NCBI RefSeq assembly: GCF_022809355.1
Contig: NZ_JAKZMM010000044.1
Location: 1 to 34,192, forward strand
Reading direction: 5' to 3'
Source: Parabacteroides faecalis
GTDB lineage: Bacteria; Bacteroidota; Bacteroidia; Bacteroidales; Tannerellaceae
Length of the DNA stretch: 34,192 nucleotides
Shown here: positions 23,697 to 30,204 of the stretch, piece by piece
How positions within the stretch are numbered: position 1 is the first letter of the stretch
How the letters are laid out: each line of letters opens with the position of its first letter
The notes under the pieces: generated by a model
What the model was told of the DNA's origin: nothing
The model's database searches: none
Seen by the model: only the letters and a program-made list of their open reading frames with translations
Made by a program: the position numbers and the translations under genes

Positions 23697-24553
23697 TGAA
23701 CATGGAAAACGAATTGCCTAAAATAGATTTGCCGGAAGATGTACTGGTCGATGTGCTGACAGACTCGGTCATCTTGAACCTGTATGCGCATTTTCCCTGC
23801 CGGATCAAGGCGGAAATACTGGTACTCTGCAAGAAAGGGGATATCGATGCCTCGATTAACCTGGTGGATTATCATGTCTCCGACAATTCATTCCTCGTGG
23901 TGCTGCCCGGAAGTATCTTCCAGGTCAACCAGATCCGGGGGGATGTAGAGATTTACTTTGCCGGCTTCTCTTCCGATTTTCTGCGTACGATCAATCCGGT
24001 CAAGTCGCTGCTCGACATTACCTATTCCATCAAGCACAACCCGGTTGTGCCGCTCAAGGAGGAGATGGTGGAACTGATCGAAGATTATTTCAAGCTGGGC
24101 AAGCGGACCAAAGAACGTTTCGAGCTGAGCAACCGGGAGCTTTCCCGTCATTTGTATTACAGCCTCATCTATGCCATCAGCTCGCTGTACAGCAACCGCA
24201 AGATGGATACGGGCAACCTCTCGCCGGCCGAACGGATCAGCCAGGATTTCGGACAGCTGGTGCTCGACAACTATACCAAAGAGAAGAATGTGGCTTTCTA
24301 TGCCAGTAAACTGGGGATTACGGCGGCTTATCTGAGTACGATCGTCAAACAGACTACGGGCCGCACCTGCATGGAGATTATTTCGAACATGGTGATCATG
24401 GATGCCAAAGCCCAATTGAAATCAACGAACCTGCCGATCTATCAGATTGCCGATTCGTTGAATTTCAATAATGTCTCTTTCTTTGGCAAGTATTTCAAGC
24501 GGTACGTGGGTGTCAGTCCGCAGGAATACCGCAACAGCAAGTCGGACGACTGA
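23696..24553 (+). CDS. AraC-family transcriptional regulator
   Basis: 285 residues from the ATG at 23696, which shares one base with the glf stop; an ATG at 23702 and a GTG at 23660 are also in frame. The C-terminal ~100 residues hold the two helix-turn-helix units: VAFYASKLGITAAYLSTIVK and IYQIADSLNFNNVSFFGKYF, ending with GVSPQEYRNS, the AraC signature. The N-terminal ~180 residues look like a cupin-type sensing domain (LVDYHVSDNSFLVVLPGSIF) without membrane segments. It probably senses a small ligand and controls this or another locus. Close coupling to glf suggests the regulator is made whenever the GT90-GT8-glf unit is expressed. It ends 6 bases from a convergent gene with no clear terminator between. 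Confidence 0.88.
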   Translation: MNMENELPKIDLPEDVLVDVLTDSVILNLYAHFPCRIKAEILVLCKKGDIDASINLVDYHVSDNSFLVVLPGSIFQVNQIRGDVEIYFAGFSSDFLRTINPVKSLLDITYSIKHNPVVPLKEEMVELIEDYFKLGKRTKERFELSNRELSRHLYYSLIYAISSLYSNRKMDTGNLSPAERISQDFGQLVLDNYTKEKNVAFYASKLGITAAYLSTIVKQTTGRTCMEIISNMVIMDAKAQLKSTNLPIYQIADSLNFNNVSFFGKYFKRYVGVSPQEYRNSKSDD

Positions 24554-24559
24554 CGGAGC

Positions 24560-25849
24560 TTATTCCGCCAGCCACTCGTTGATCTGCCGCATGATCTTTT
24601 CTTTCATGTCATCCGGCATATTGCTGATGCGTGCCCGGTGACTGCCCCGCGGCTGGATATATACCTGTTCGTTCTTCTTTCCTTTGAAGATGGGAACGCG
24701 GGTTGCACTCCACGGGTCAATCTCTCCGTAGATGAAGATCATCTTCGGATCATTATCTTTCAGGAAGTTATAGACCTTCTGATACAGTTCCGGACGGAAT
24801 TCCACCTTGTCTTTCAGTTCATCGGGCAGCATGATGCGGTTCAAATAGCCCTGGCTGCTTTTGATAGAAAGATATTTCTCAAAAGGCTTTGTGTCGTAGC
24901 CATAGTATCCCAGTTCGCGGGCTGCCTGTACGTTGAAGGGCTCGGTATCCTGTCCGATCGAGAAATACGAGGGATCACTGATTTCCATCCAGTGCTTAAA
25001 CAACGTCTCCTTGTCCGAATCCAGAGCCGGAATGGTATTGACAGATGTTCCCCACTGCCAGAGGGCAAACGGGTATTCCAGTACGCTGTAATCGTATATC
25101 TCTTCAGTAGGCACACGGAACTGATAGCCTTTTTCCTTCACGTAAGCTTCAAAGAGGGGCATCAGCTCATCCCTGTTTTTCAGGATTTCCAGCTGGAAAT
25201 CACGGATTTTCTTCCGTTCAGCCTTGGTGCCGACTTTCTCCAGGAAGATTTCATGGCGTCCGTCTTCTACCCCGCGGTTCAACGGAGCGACATAAGGAAC
25301 AGAGAAGTCCACGTCATCCGGGAAATAGGCCCGATACAGGGTTGTGGTCTGTCCGCCCTTACTGATACCCGTGCTGATCCATTTTCCTGTATAGATCTGT
25401 TTGAACAGTTCGGTGATCCGGTGCAGATCATAGGCCGAATTTTCGGCTGTCAGATAGTCCCAGTTCAGAGGATCGGGCTTGGACTCGAGGAAGTAACGGT
25501 ATTCAACGAAGATAACGTTGGCATTCATCAGTTTGGACAGCTCTTCCTGATAGGTTTCACGCAGGGCATAGGCACCGCCGTATCCTTCGGTTACCAGTAC
25601 CGTAGGACGGTCAAACCCTATATGACACAACACGACCCGCTGCTTGAATGTCCCGGCCTGCTTGCCAAGGGGATCGACTTCCTGTGTCACCCGCACCAGG
25701 TATTTTTCGGGATACAACTCGGTCTTCAGCGTTTCGATAGCACTCACGCCCGACAAGGTTTGCAGCTTTTCCTTCAGTTCGCCGGGTGCTGCCATGGCGA
25801 GCAACACACAGAAGAACGAAAGAAACAGTAAATTCATCTTTCTCTTCAT
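24560..25849 (-). CDS. Exported peptidase, family S37 (PS-10 type)
   Basis: 429 residues with a signal peptide (MKRKMNLLFLSFFCVLLAMA, cut near residue 20). It matches the S37 serine peptidases (Streptomyces PS-10 aminopeptidase/tripeptidyl type), which are common exported enzymes in Bacteroidales. The alpha/beta-hydrolase triad is visible: Ser163 in STGISKGGQT, Asp378 in GEIDPWSATR, His404 in PRGSHRARI. VTEGYGGAYALRE and VEYRYFLESKPDPLNWDYLT are conserved S37 blocks. It probably releases N-terminal di- or tripeptides, often Pro-containing, from extracellular peptides in the periplasm. Its ATG is 2 bases after the stop of queG, so the two are co-transcribed although functionally unrelated. An ATG at 25837 is a possible later start. 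Confidence 0.88.
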   Translation of the reverse strand: MKRKMNLLFLSFFCVLLAMAAPGELKEKLQTLSGVSAIETLKTELYPEKYLVRVTQEVDPLGKQAGTFKQRVVLCHIGFDRPTVLVTEGYGGAYALRETYQEELSKLMNANVIFVEYRYFLESKPDPLNWDYLTAENSAYDLHRITELFKQIYTGKWISTGISKGGQTTTLYRAYFPDDVDFSVPYVAPLNRGVEDGRHEIFLEKVGTKAERKKIRDFQLEILKNRDELMPLFEAYVKEKGYQFRVPTEEIYDYSVLEYPFALWQWGTSVNTIPALDSDKETLFKHWMEISDPSYFSIGQDTEPFNVQAARELGYYGYDTKPFEKYLSIKSSQGYLNRIMLPDELKDKVEFRPELYQKVYNFLKDNDPKMIFIYGEIDPWSATRVPIFKGKKNEQVYIQPRGSHRARISNMPDDMKEKIMRQINEWLAE

Positions 25850-25851
25850 GG

Positions 25852-26793
25852 TTATTCTATGTTTAAATGTTTGATGGTTCGTATCAAGCCCTCGTATTTC
25901 GCCCGTTTGACGGCCGACTTGGCAAAGATACGATTATAATCGTCTTTGGTGAACATTTTCAAGTCTTCTTTTTGGAGCTGTAAAAGGGCTTCCGAAGGCT
26001 GGAAATCGGGTTCGGTAGCGGGGATGGCAAAACGGTTCCAGGGACAGACCTGCTGACAAGTATCACAGCCGTACAACCGGTTTCCCAACAGCCGGGCTTC
26101 CCGCGGAGGAATCTCTCCCCGGTTTTCAATGGTGAGGTACGACAGGCAATGGTTGGCATTCAGGGTATGGGCTTTTTCCAACGCGCCGGTCGGACAGGCT
26201 TGCAGACAGCGGTTGCAGGTTCCGCAGCGCGACGGGACAGGCTTGTCGTAAGCATCGGCTTCCCACGTCGTCACGATCTCCCCCAGGAAAAAGTACGAGC
26301 CTTTCCCCGGCAGAATCAGCTGGGTGTTTTTCCCGATCCACCCCAGTCCGGCTTTCCACGCCCAATAACGCTCCAACAAAGGGGCTGAGTCGGTAAAGAC
26401 ACGGGCCTCTTCCGCCGTTCCTTCCGGGAGGTTCCGGACCACATACTGCCAGAGCTGGCGAAGCTTTTCCTTCACGACCTCATGGTAATCCCGTCCGTAG
26501 GCATAATAGGCAATATGGGGCTGCTCCGGATCGCGTTTGCGAGCCGGATAATAGTTCAGGGCCACCGAGATGATACTCTTCGCCCCTTCCACCAGTCCCT
26601 GCGGATCACGGCGTATCTCCCGATGGTTCGCCAGATAGGCCATTCCAGCCTGGTAACCTTTCGCCAGCCAGGTATCCAGCCGCCGCATTTCTGCTTCCAC
26701 CGGCTCTACCCGGGCGATACCGCAGGCCGAAAATCCCAGCCGGGTAGCCTCGTCCTTGATCATTCGGGTTGTTATAGCTATTTGATCACTCAT
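25852..26793 (-). CDS. queG: Epoxyqueuosine reductase
   Basis: 313 residues from the ATG at 26793 (MSDQIAITTRMIKDEATRLG). The frame is open to 26817, but that extension runs into the 17-bp direct repeat. It catalyses the last step of queuosine synthesis, reducing epoxyqueuosine to queuosine in tRNA with cobalamin and two [4Fe-4S] clusters, in the cytoplasm. The catalytic Asp is in FTDSAP (Asp135). LGWIGKNTQLI and GSYFFLGEIVTT are family blocks. The cluster motifs are CGTCNRCLQACPTGAL (Cys190, 193, 196, 200) and the second set Cys216, then GCDTCQQVCPWN (Cys243, 246, 250). It is the short form without the C-terminal HEAT repeats. It is followed after 2 bases by the S37 peptidase gene. Confidence 0.96.
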   Translation of the reverse strand: MSDQIAITTRMIKDEATRLGFSACGIARVEPVEAEMRRLDTWLAKGYQAGMAYLANHREIRRDPQGLVEGAKSIISVALNYYPARKRDPEQPHIAYYAYGRDYHEVVKEKLRQLWQYVVRNLPEGTAEEARVFTDSAPLLERYWAWKAGLGWIGKNTQLILPGKGSYFFLGEIVTTWEADAYDKPVPSRCGTCNRCLQACPTGALEKAHTLNANHCLSYLTIENRGEIPPREARLLGNRLYGCDTCQQVCPWNRFAIPATEPDFQPSEALLQLQKEDLKMFTKDDYNRIFAKSAVKRAKYEGLIRTIKHLNIE

Positions 26794-26797
26794 CGAC

Positions 26798-26814
26798 AAA
26801 CAAAAAATTGTGTA
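26798..26814. repeat. 17-bp direct repeat, left copy
   Basis: AAACAAAAAATTGTGTA, identical to 28364-28380. It lies directly upstream of the queG start codon. The two copies bracket the SatD/DUF3307 gene pair. Confidence 0.85.
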
Positions 26815-26818
26815 CATT

Positions 26819-26849
26819 CCTTATGTACCACTCCCTTTGGTACATAAGG
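26819..26849 (-). terminator. Perfect 12-bp hairpin after the DUF3307 gene
   Basis: CCTTATGTACCA (26819-26830) and its exact complement TGGTACATAAGG (26838-26849) with a 7-base loop. It starts 1 base after the stop of the DUF3307 gene. Read leftward, a run of six Ts follows about ten bases later inside the direct repeat, so it is probably an intrinsic terminator. An inverted repeat at the end of an inserted element is the alternative. Confidence 0.65.
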
Positions 26850-26850
26850 A

Positions 26851-27570
26851 TTATTGTACGAAGATACGAAAGACAAAATTGGATATTACCATTAAACCAC
26901 TTAGCAATGCAATTCCAAAACTCAGAAATGTTCCGGCAAGGACATACTCTGTTTTTGCAGTATCCGTGTCTTTGAATCTAAGTATGGATTTTGCCGCTAT
27001 GATAAAACCGATTGCCTCATATTGTCCAATGATAACGAATATGATTGTGAGAATACGCTCTAAATTTCCAATCAACGCTCCTGCATTTTTGATATTTTCA
27101 CAGGATTGTGTCTCACCAATTTGATATTTCTTCAAGACTAACTTAATCAGGATATTGGCAGGTTTAATGCACAATAATATCGCCAATAGGAACAAAGGCA
27201 TTGAGAAACTTTCATAGCAATCCATTGATTGGATTGGTAACTCGGTGGTAATGTCAAAGGAAAACGCCACTATAATCAGTATTAACAAATGAGTAATCTG
27301 GTCAATGACAAAATTCCATAATCCTTGGGGACTATATGTTTTGATAACATCTATTACCCAATGAGAAAAAGCAATAGCAAGAGCATAAACTCCGAAATCA
27401 CAAATAGGAACAACTATCCATGACACACCACCGATAATAAGCGAATGTACATATAGGAACCAGCTTTTGAGTTTCCTTTCCTCTTTTTGTGCACAGTATT
27501 TATCATTTTGCAGGTAAAAGTCACCTATAACATGTGCCAATAGCAGACTTAAAAACAACCAGCTATTCAT
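26851..27570 (-). CDS. DUF3307 multipass membrane protein
   Basis: 239 residues from the ATG at 27570 (MNSWLFLSLLLAHVIGDFYL); an ATG at 27579 adds three residues. DUF3307 features: LLLAHVIGDFYLQNDKYC at the N-terminus, then AIAFSHWVIDVIKTY, with conserved His-Gly-Asp and His-Asp pairs in membrane helices, a hint of a metal or polar site. There are about six to seven hydrophobic segments, including a final pair around 185-235. The start overlaps the 3' end of the SatD-like gene by 8 bases, so translation is coupled. SatD-like and DUF3307 genes occur as a pair in many bacteria, as I recall, but the function is unknown. The membrane protein may be the effector or target of its cyclase-like partner (inference). 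Confidence 0.82.
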   Translation of the reverse strand: MNSWLFLSLLLAHVIGDFYLQNDKYCAQKEERKLKSWFLYVHSLIIGGVSWIVVPICDFGVYALAIAFSHWVIDVIKTYSPQGLWNFVIDQITHLLILIIVAFSFDITTELPIQSMDCYESFSMPLFLLAILLCIKPANILIKLVLKKYQIGETQSCENIKNAGALIGNLERILTIIFVIIGQYEAIGFIIAAKSILRFKDTDTAKTEYVLAGTFLSFGIALLSGLMVISNFVFRIFVQ

Positions 27571-28234
27571 AATCTTCAAAATTTAGCTGTTCAAAATATT
27601 TTATTGCTTCTTCTATACAATACCATTTGGTGGCTGTAGAAGCATTGTTTACACTGGCTTGAGATATACCCAATTCCTTGGCGATGTCTGCTTCTTTGAA
27701 ACCAAGTAATTTATAGAAAACGACCTCACTTTGGCGCACAGTCATATCATTTAATATGGCATCGGTCAGCAGAGCTACAGTTTGCAATGGGGCGGATAAT
27801 TGCTTTTTACTTGTTTGGACAGCCAACGTTCCCTTATTCAAGGAACTCATTTCCTCAAGCGCACGTCCTGATAGATATATGGCCTCACCATCCCAAATAC
27901 CTTGTTCGGTATCCACGATCTTCATATCTCCAATACCAATAGTCATCCGTATTCCGTATGTCTGGAAATTTTTTGTCTTTTTATTTTTAACTGTGGAAAA
28001 GGATTTAATGCAGGATTTGATTATAAAGGCTATCCGGAATGCGTTTGATACATTTTTCATTACGCACTCTATATAGTCACCTTTGATCTGGCGACCTTCA
28101 AAACCAGGATAACTCACCTTTAGCAAGCCAAATAATGATTCTATCCTTTGCTTTAATCCTATAATTTCGTTCACTGACAAGGATGTGGATGAAACTATAT
28201 CCGCTGAAATTGTTGCAAACATATTATCGTTCAT
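27563..28234 (-). CDS. SatD-family protein: cyclase-like domain plus HTH
   Basis: 223 residues from the ATG at 28234 (MNDNMFATISADIVSSTSLS); ATGs at 28276 and 28222 are also in frame. The N-terminal ~145 residues resemble a class III nucleotide-cyclase fold: ISADIVSST and QIKGDYIECVM hold the two metal-binding aspartates, RMTIGIGDMKIV is the central strand, and WDGEAIYLSGRALEEM fits the G-x-x-V-N-x-A-x-R block with Tyr in place of Asn but Arg kept. Residues ~160-215 (MTVRQSEVVFYKLLGFKEAD, IAKELGISQASVNNASTATK) are a sigma-70 region 4-like helix-turn-helix. This matches the SatD family. Whether it makes a cyclic nucleotide is unknown; loss of the Asn argues for altered or absent catalysis. A TACCTTTG box lies at 28253-28246. 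Confidence 0.78.
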   Translation of the reverse strand: MNDNMFATISADIVSSTSLSVNEIIGLKQRIESLFGLLKVSYPGFEGRQIKGDYIECVMKNVSNAFRIAFIIKSCIKSFSTVKNKKTKNFQTYGIRMTIGIGDMKIVDTEQGIWDGEAIYLSGRALEEMSSLNKGTLAVQTSKKQLSAPLQTVALLTDAILNDMTVRQSEVVFYKLLGFKEADIAKELGISQASVNNASTATKWYCIEEAIKYFEQLNFEDYE

Positions 28235-28245
28235 TGATTGGATGA

Positions 28246-28253
28246 CAAAGGTA
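28246..28253 (-). promoter_or_regulatory. Possible -7 box of the SatD/DUF3307 operon
   Basis: TACCTTTG on the minus strand matches TAnnTTTG, but no -33 TTTG is seen. It lies so close to the ATG at 28234 that a start at 28222 would be more likely if this box is used. Confidence 0.35.
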
Positions 28254-28363
28254 TGAATTTTCTTTAATCTCATCATTAATTATAGATCAAATACTCTATA
28301 ATTGCAGAATATAGACAAATAAGTCTATAACATTGATTTATATACAATATAATCAATAATAAT

Positions 28364-28380
28364 AAACAAAAAATTGTGTA
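28364..28380. repeat. 17-bp direct repeat, right copy
   Basis: AAACAAAAAATTGTGTA, identical to 26798-26814. It lies 11 bases beyond the stop of the downstream-most gene of the DUF3990 module. The distance between the copies is 1566 bases. Confidence 0.85.
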
Positions 28381-28390
28381 TCTCAGCCCA

Positions 28391-28609
28391 TCACAGCTTA
28401 CCGAACCTAATTTCTTCTTTCAATATCTCATACACATAAGCCGAACTTTCAATATAAAGTCCGGTAGTTTCATCAGAAAGTTTGGCAAATGTTTCGGAGT
28501 TATAGAATTCTTTGAGAGCAGTCGGCAGGTCATATCCGTAATCTTCCATCAGATAGGCTATTATATCTTTGGTAATACCTTCTACCAGATATTGCATCCG
28601 TTTATTCAT
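28391..28609 (-). CDS. DUF3791 protein, third gene of the DUF3990 module
   Basis: 72 residues, soluble, mostly helical (MNKRMQYLVEGITKDIIAYL, DYGYDLPTALKEFYNSETFA). It fits the small DUF3791 family that accompanies DUF3990 genes in Bacteroidota and Clostridia. ESSAYVYEILKEEIRFGKL ends the protein. Its ATG overlaps the stop of the DUF3990 gene (ATGA), so it is translated from the same message. The likely role is partner or inhibitor of the DUF3990 protein (inference from the fixed gene order). It resembles the C-terminal domain of the XRE protein at the head of the operon, so the module carries two related copies. Confidence 0.7.
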   Translation of the reverse strand: MNKRMQYLVEGITKDIIAYLMEDYGYDLPTALKEFYNSETFAKLSDETTGLYIESSAYVYEILKEEIRFGKL

Positions 28610-29073
28610 ACGCTGTGTAAATATTTAATGGCTGCTGCCGAGTGAAATAAATATTGTGATGAAACCTTTTTGTATCTTAGTCCTTGCACCAACGTGGGCA
28701 GATCAATAATCCCGTCATCAAAATTACGGAACAAGGTTGCAATGGTATCATCGGCAACAGGCCCTATCACGATGTCAAAACCATGTGTCGGCTGCACGTT
28801 TTTCCTGCTGCGATTAGCCAACACGAACAAGGCCCACTCTTCACTTGGATCTTCAAACGTCTTGACAGAAAGCGTACTCAAGGCTGTTTCGTCAAATTCA
28901 AACTCCGTAACAATGGGTTCTCCACCATAGATAGCCGATGTGCGTCTGGCCATCTGCTCCGCCTGTTCCTTAATCGCTGTCAGATAAAATCCTTGTCCGA
29001 AATCCTTGTAAGGCCTGCATTTTGACAGATCGATCTGCTTAATGACGATATTTGAACCGTGGTATAGTCTCAT
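28606..29073 (-). CDS. DUF3990 protein, ADP-ribosyltransferase-like (candidate toxin)
   Basis: 155 residues. The opening RLYHGSNIVIKQIDLSKCRP, then DFGQGFYLTAIKEQAEQMAR, is the DUF3990 signature. These blocks resemble ADP-ribosyltransferase folds: His5 in YHGS, Tyr30 in GQGFYLT, and a late Gln140 in SSQYLFHS would form an H-Y-[E/Q]-like triad. The family is grouped with the ART superfamily, as I recall, but activity is unproven. No signal peptide, so it is an intracellular protein. It is overlapped by 4 bases on both sides: by the XRE-DUF3791 gene upstream and DUF3791 downstream. That is the packing of a toxin-antitoxin operon, with this protein the likely toxic or modifying component. Confidence 0.78.
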   Translation of the reverse strand: MRLYHGSNIVIKQIDLSKCRPYKDFGQGFYLTAIKEQAEQMARRTSAIYGGEPIVTEFEFDETALSTLSVKTFEDPSEEWALFVLANRSRKNVQPTHGFDIVIGPVADDTIATLFRNFDDGIIDLPTLVQGLRYKKVSSQYLFHSAAAIKYLHSV

Positions 29074-29498
29074 TGAATGCCTCCTCCATTATTCAGACAA
29101 ACTTGTGTGAGATCCTGTACACTGTCATCGAACGAAAGCAAATGCTCTGCATCATAATGTTCTGTCAGAAAATCAATGCCTTTAAAACGAATCAGATAGT
29201 TGTTCGCCTCACGGACAGAAATATGATGAGCCTTGGCAAATTCACTGATGGCGGCAATGACATAAGCAATCACATTCTTATCAACAGCCTGCGCGTTTTG
29301 CAAGACGACTGATACCGACATGCCCAACGCATCCAGCACCTTTGTCACAGTCTTTATCGTCAGACCTTTTCCACTCTCAATTTTAGAAATCTGAGCTTTA
29401 CCGACGCCAACCCGTTCACCCAGTTCTTCCTGTGTCAGTCCTTTACGCAGCCGTTCATTCCGAATCATCAAACCTATGTTTTCTATTCTGTCACGCAT
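29070..29498 (-). CDS. XRE-family regulator fused to a DUF3791-like domain (candidate antitoxin)
   Basis: 142 residues from the ATG at 29498 (MRDRIENIGLMIRNERLRKG). The frame is open to 29576, but the promoter at 29521-29553 lies within that extension. Residues ~10-65 are a helix-turn-helix of the HTH_3/XRE type (LRKGLTQEELGERVGVGKAQ, ISKIESGKGLTIKTVTKVLD). Residues ~75-140 (IAYVIAAISEFAKAHHISVR, EANNYLIRFKGIDFLTEHYD) resemble DUF3791. It probably represses its own operon by binding the GTTTCC/GGAAAC repeat and contacts the DUF3990 protein through its C-terminal domain. It overlaps the DUF3990 start by 4 bases and is the first gene of the three. Confidence 0.8.
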   Translation of the reverse strand: MRDRIENIGLMIRNERLRKGLTQEELGERVGVGKAQISKIESGKGLTIKTVTKVLDALGMSVSVVLQNAQAVDKNVIAYVIAAISEFAKAHHISVREANNYLIRFKGIDFLTEHYDAEHLLSFDDSVQDLTQVCLNNGGGIQ

Positions 29499-29520
29499 AC
29501 TAGCAATTTTTCGATACGGA

Positions 29521-29553
29521 CAAATATACAGTAAAGTTTCCAAAACAGGAAAC
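29521..29553 (-). promoter_or_regulatory. Promoter and operator of the XRE-DUF3990 module
   Basis: On the minus strand, TATATTTG (29528-29521) is the -7 box, with predicted start near 29514 and a leader of about 16 bases to the ATG at 29498. The inverted repeat GTTTCC-6-GGAAAC (29536-29553) covers the region from about -15 to -33, where a bound regulator would block RNA polymerase. Confidence 0.65.
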
Positions 29554-29585
29554 AGCCGTGGGTAAAAATATACCAATCAATCCTT

Positions 29586-30197
29586 TCATTCAAAAACGCG
29601 GAATTCGTATCCTTCCTGCAACAGCCATTCGATGGCCTTGGGCATGGCATAACGCATGTTCTTCTCGGCCTTGAGCGAGTCGTGGAACACGATGATCGAT
29701 CCGTTGCGAACGTATCGCTTCACGTTGTCGAGTACCTGCGGAGGGGTAAGCCGCGGACTGTAATCGCGGGTCACGACATCCCACATGATGATGCGGTATT
29801 TCTTCCGCAGCTTGAATACCTGCGGGATACGCATGTGCCCGTGGGGCGGACGGAACAGATTGCTCGGTATCCACTCGGCAGCCTTGTCGGTATTCGCCAG
29901 ATAATTGCGGGTCAGGAAACGGATGCCCTGGATATGGTTGAAGGTATGGTTGCCGATACGGTGCCCCCGCTCGACCACCATCCGGTAGATGTCCGGATGC
30001 TTACGCACGTTATCCCCCACCATGAAGAAGGTTGCCTTCACGCCATACTGGTCCAATATATCTAAAACCCAAGGGGTAACCTCGGGAATCGGACCGTCGT
30101 CGAAGGTGAGATACACACACTTCGGCTCAGCCGGGATTCTCCAGGTTACCCCCGGGAACAAAGCCCTGTAAAACCAGGGCGGTTGTTCGATAAACAT
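29586..30197 (-). CDS. Polysaccharide deacetylase (NodB homology, CE4)
   Basis: 203 residues, close to a bare NodB domain. Motif 1 is TFDDGP with catalytic base Asp33 and metal ligand Asp34. Motif 2 is HTFNH (His84, His88, metal ligands). Motif 3 is FRPPHGH (Arg116). Motif 4 is WDVVTRDY (Asp140). Motif 5 is VFHDS with His172. All catalytic parts are present. These metal-dependent enzymes remove N- or O-acetyl groups from peptidoglycan or polysaccharide. No signal peptide is evident at the N-terminus (MFIEQPPWFYRALFPGVTWR), so it may act in the cytoplasm or on a lipid-linked precursor. It starts 7 bases after the stop of the DUF2723 gene, so it is the second gene of that leftward unit. The partner is a glycosyltransferase, which fits a joint role in cell-surface glycans. 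Confidence 0.9.
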   Translation of the reverse strand: MFIEQPPWFYRALFPGVTWRIPAEPKCVYLTFDDGPIPEVTPWVLDILDQYGVKATFFMVGDNVRKHPDIYRMVVERGHRIGNHTFNHIQGIRFLTRNYLANTDKAAEWIPSNLFRPPHGHMRIPQVFKLRKKYRIIMWDVVTRDYSPRLTPPQVLDNVKRYVRNGSIIVFHDSLKAEKNMRYAMPKAIEWLLQEGYEFRVFE

Positions 30198-30204
30198 CTT
30201 GTCT

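Noticed and set aside
24638-25831. 397-residue rightward open frame opposite the S37 peptidase
   Set aside because: It is antisense to a gene with signal peptide, full catalytic triad and family blocks; its own translation has no recognisable domain.
26150-26400. Overlapping frames on both strands inside queG
   Set aside because: They are shadows of queG, whose iron-sulfur motifs are intact.
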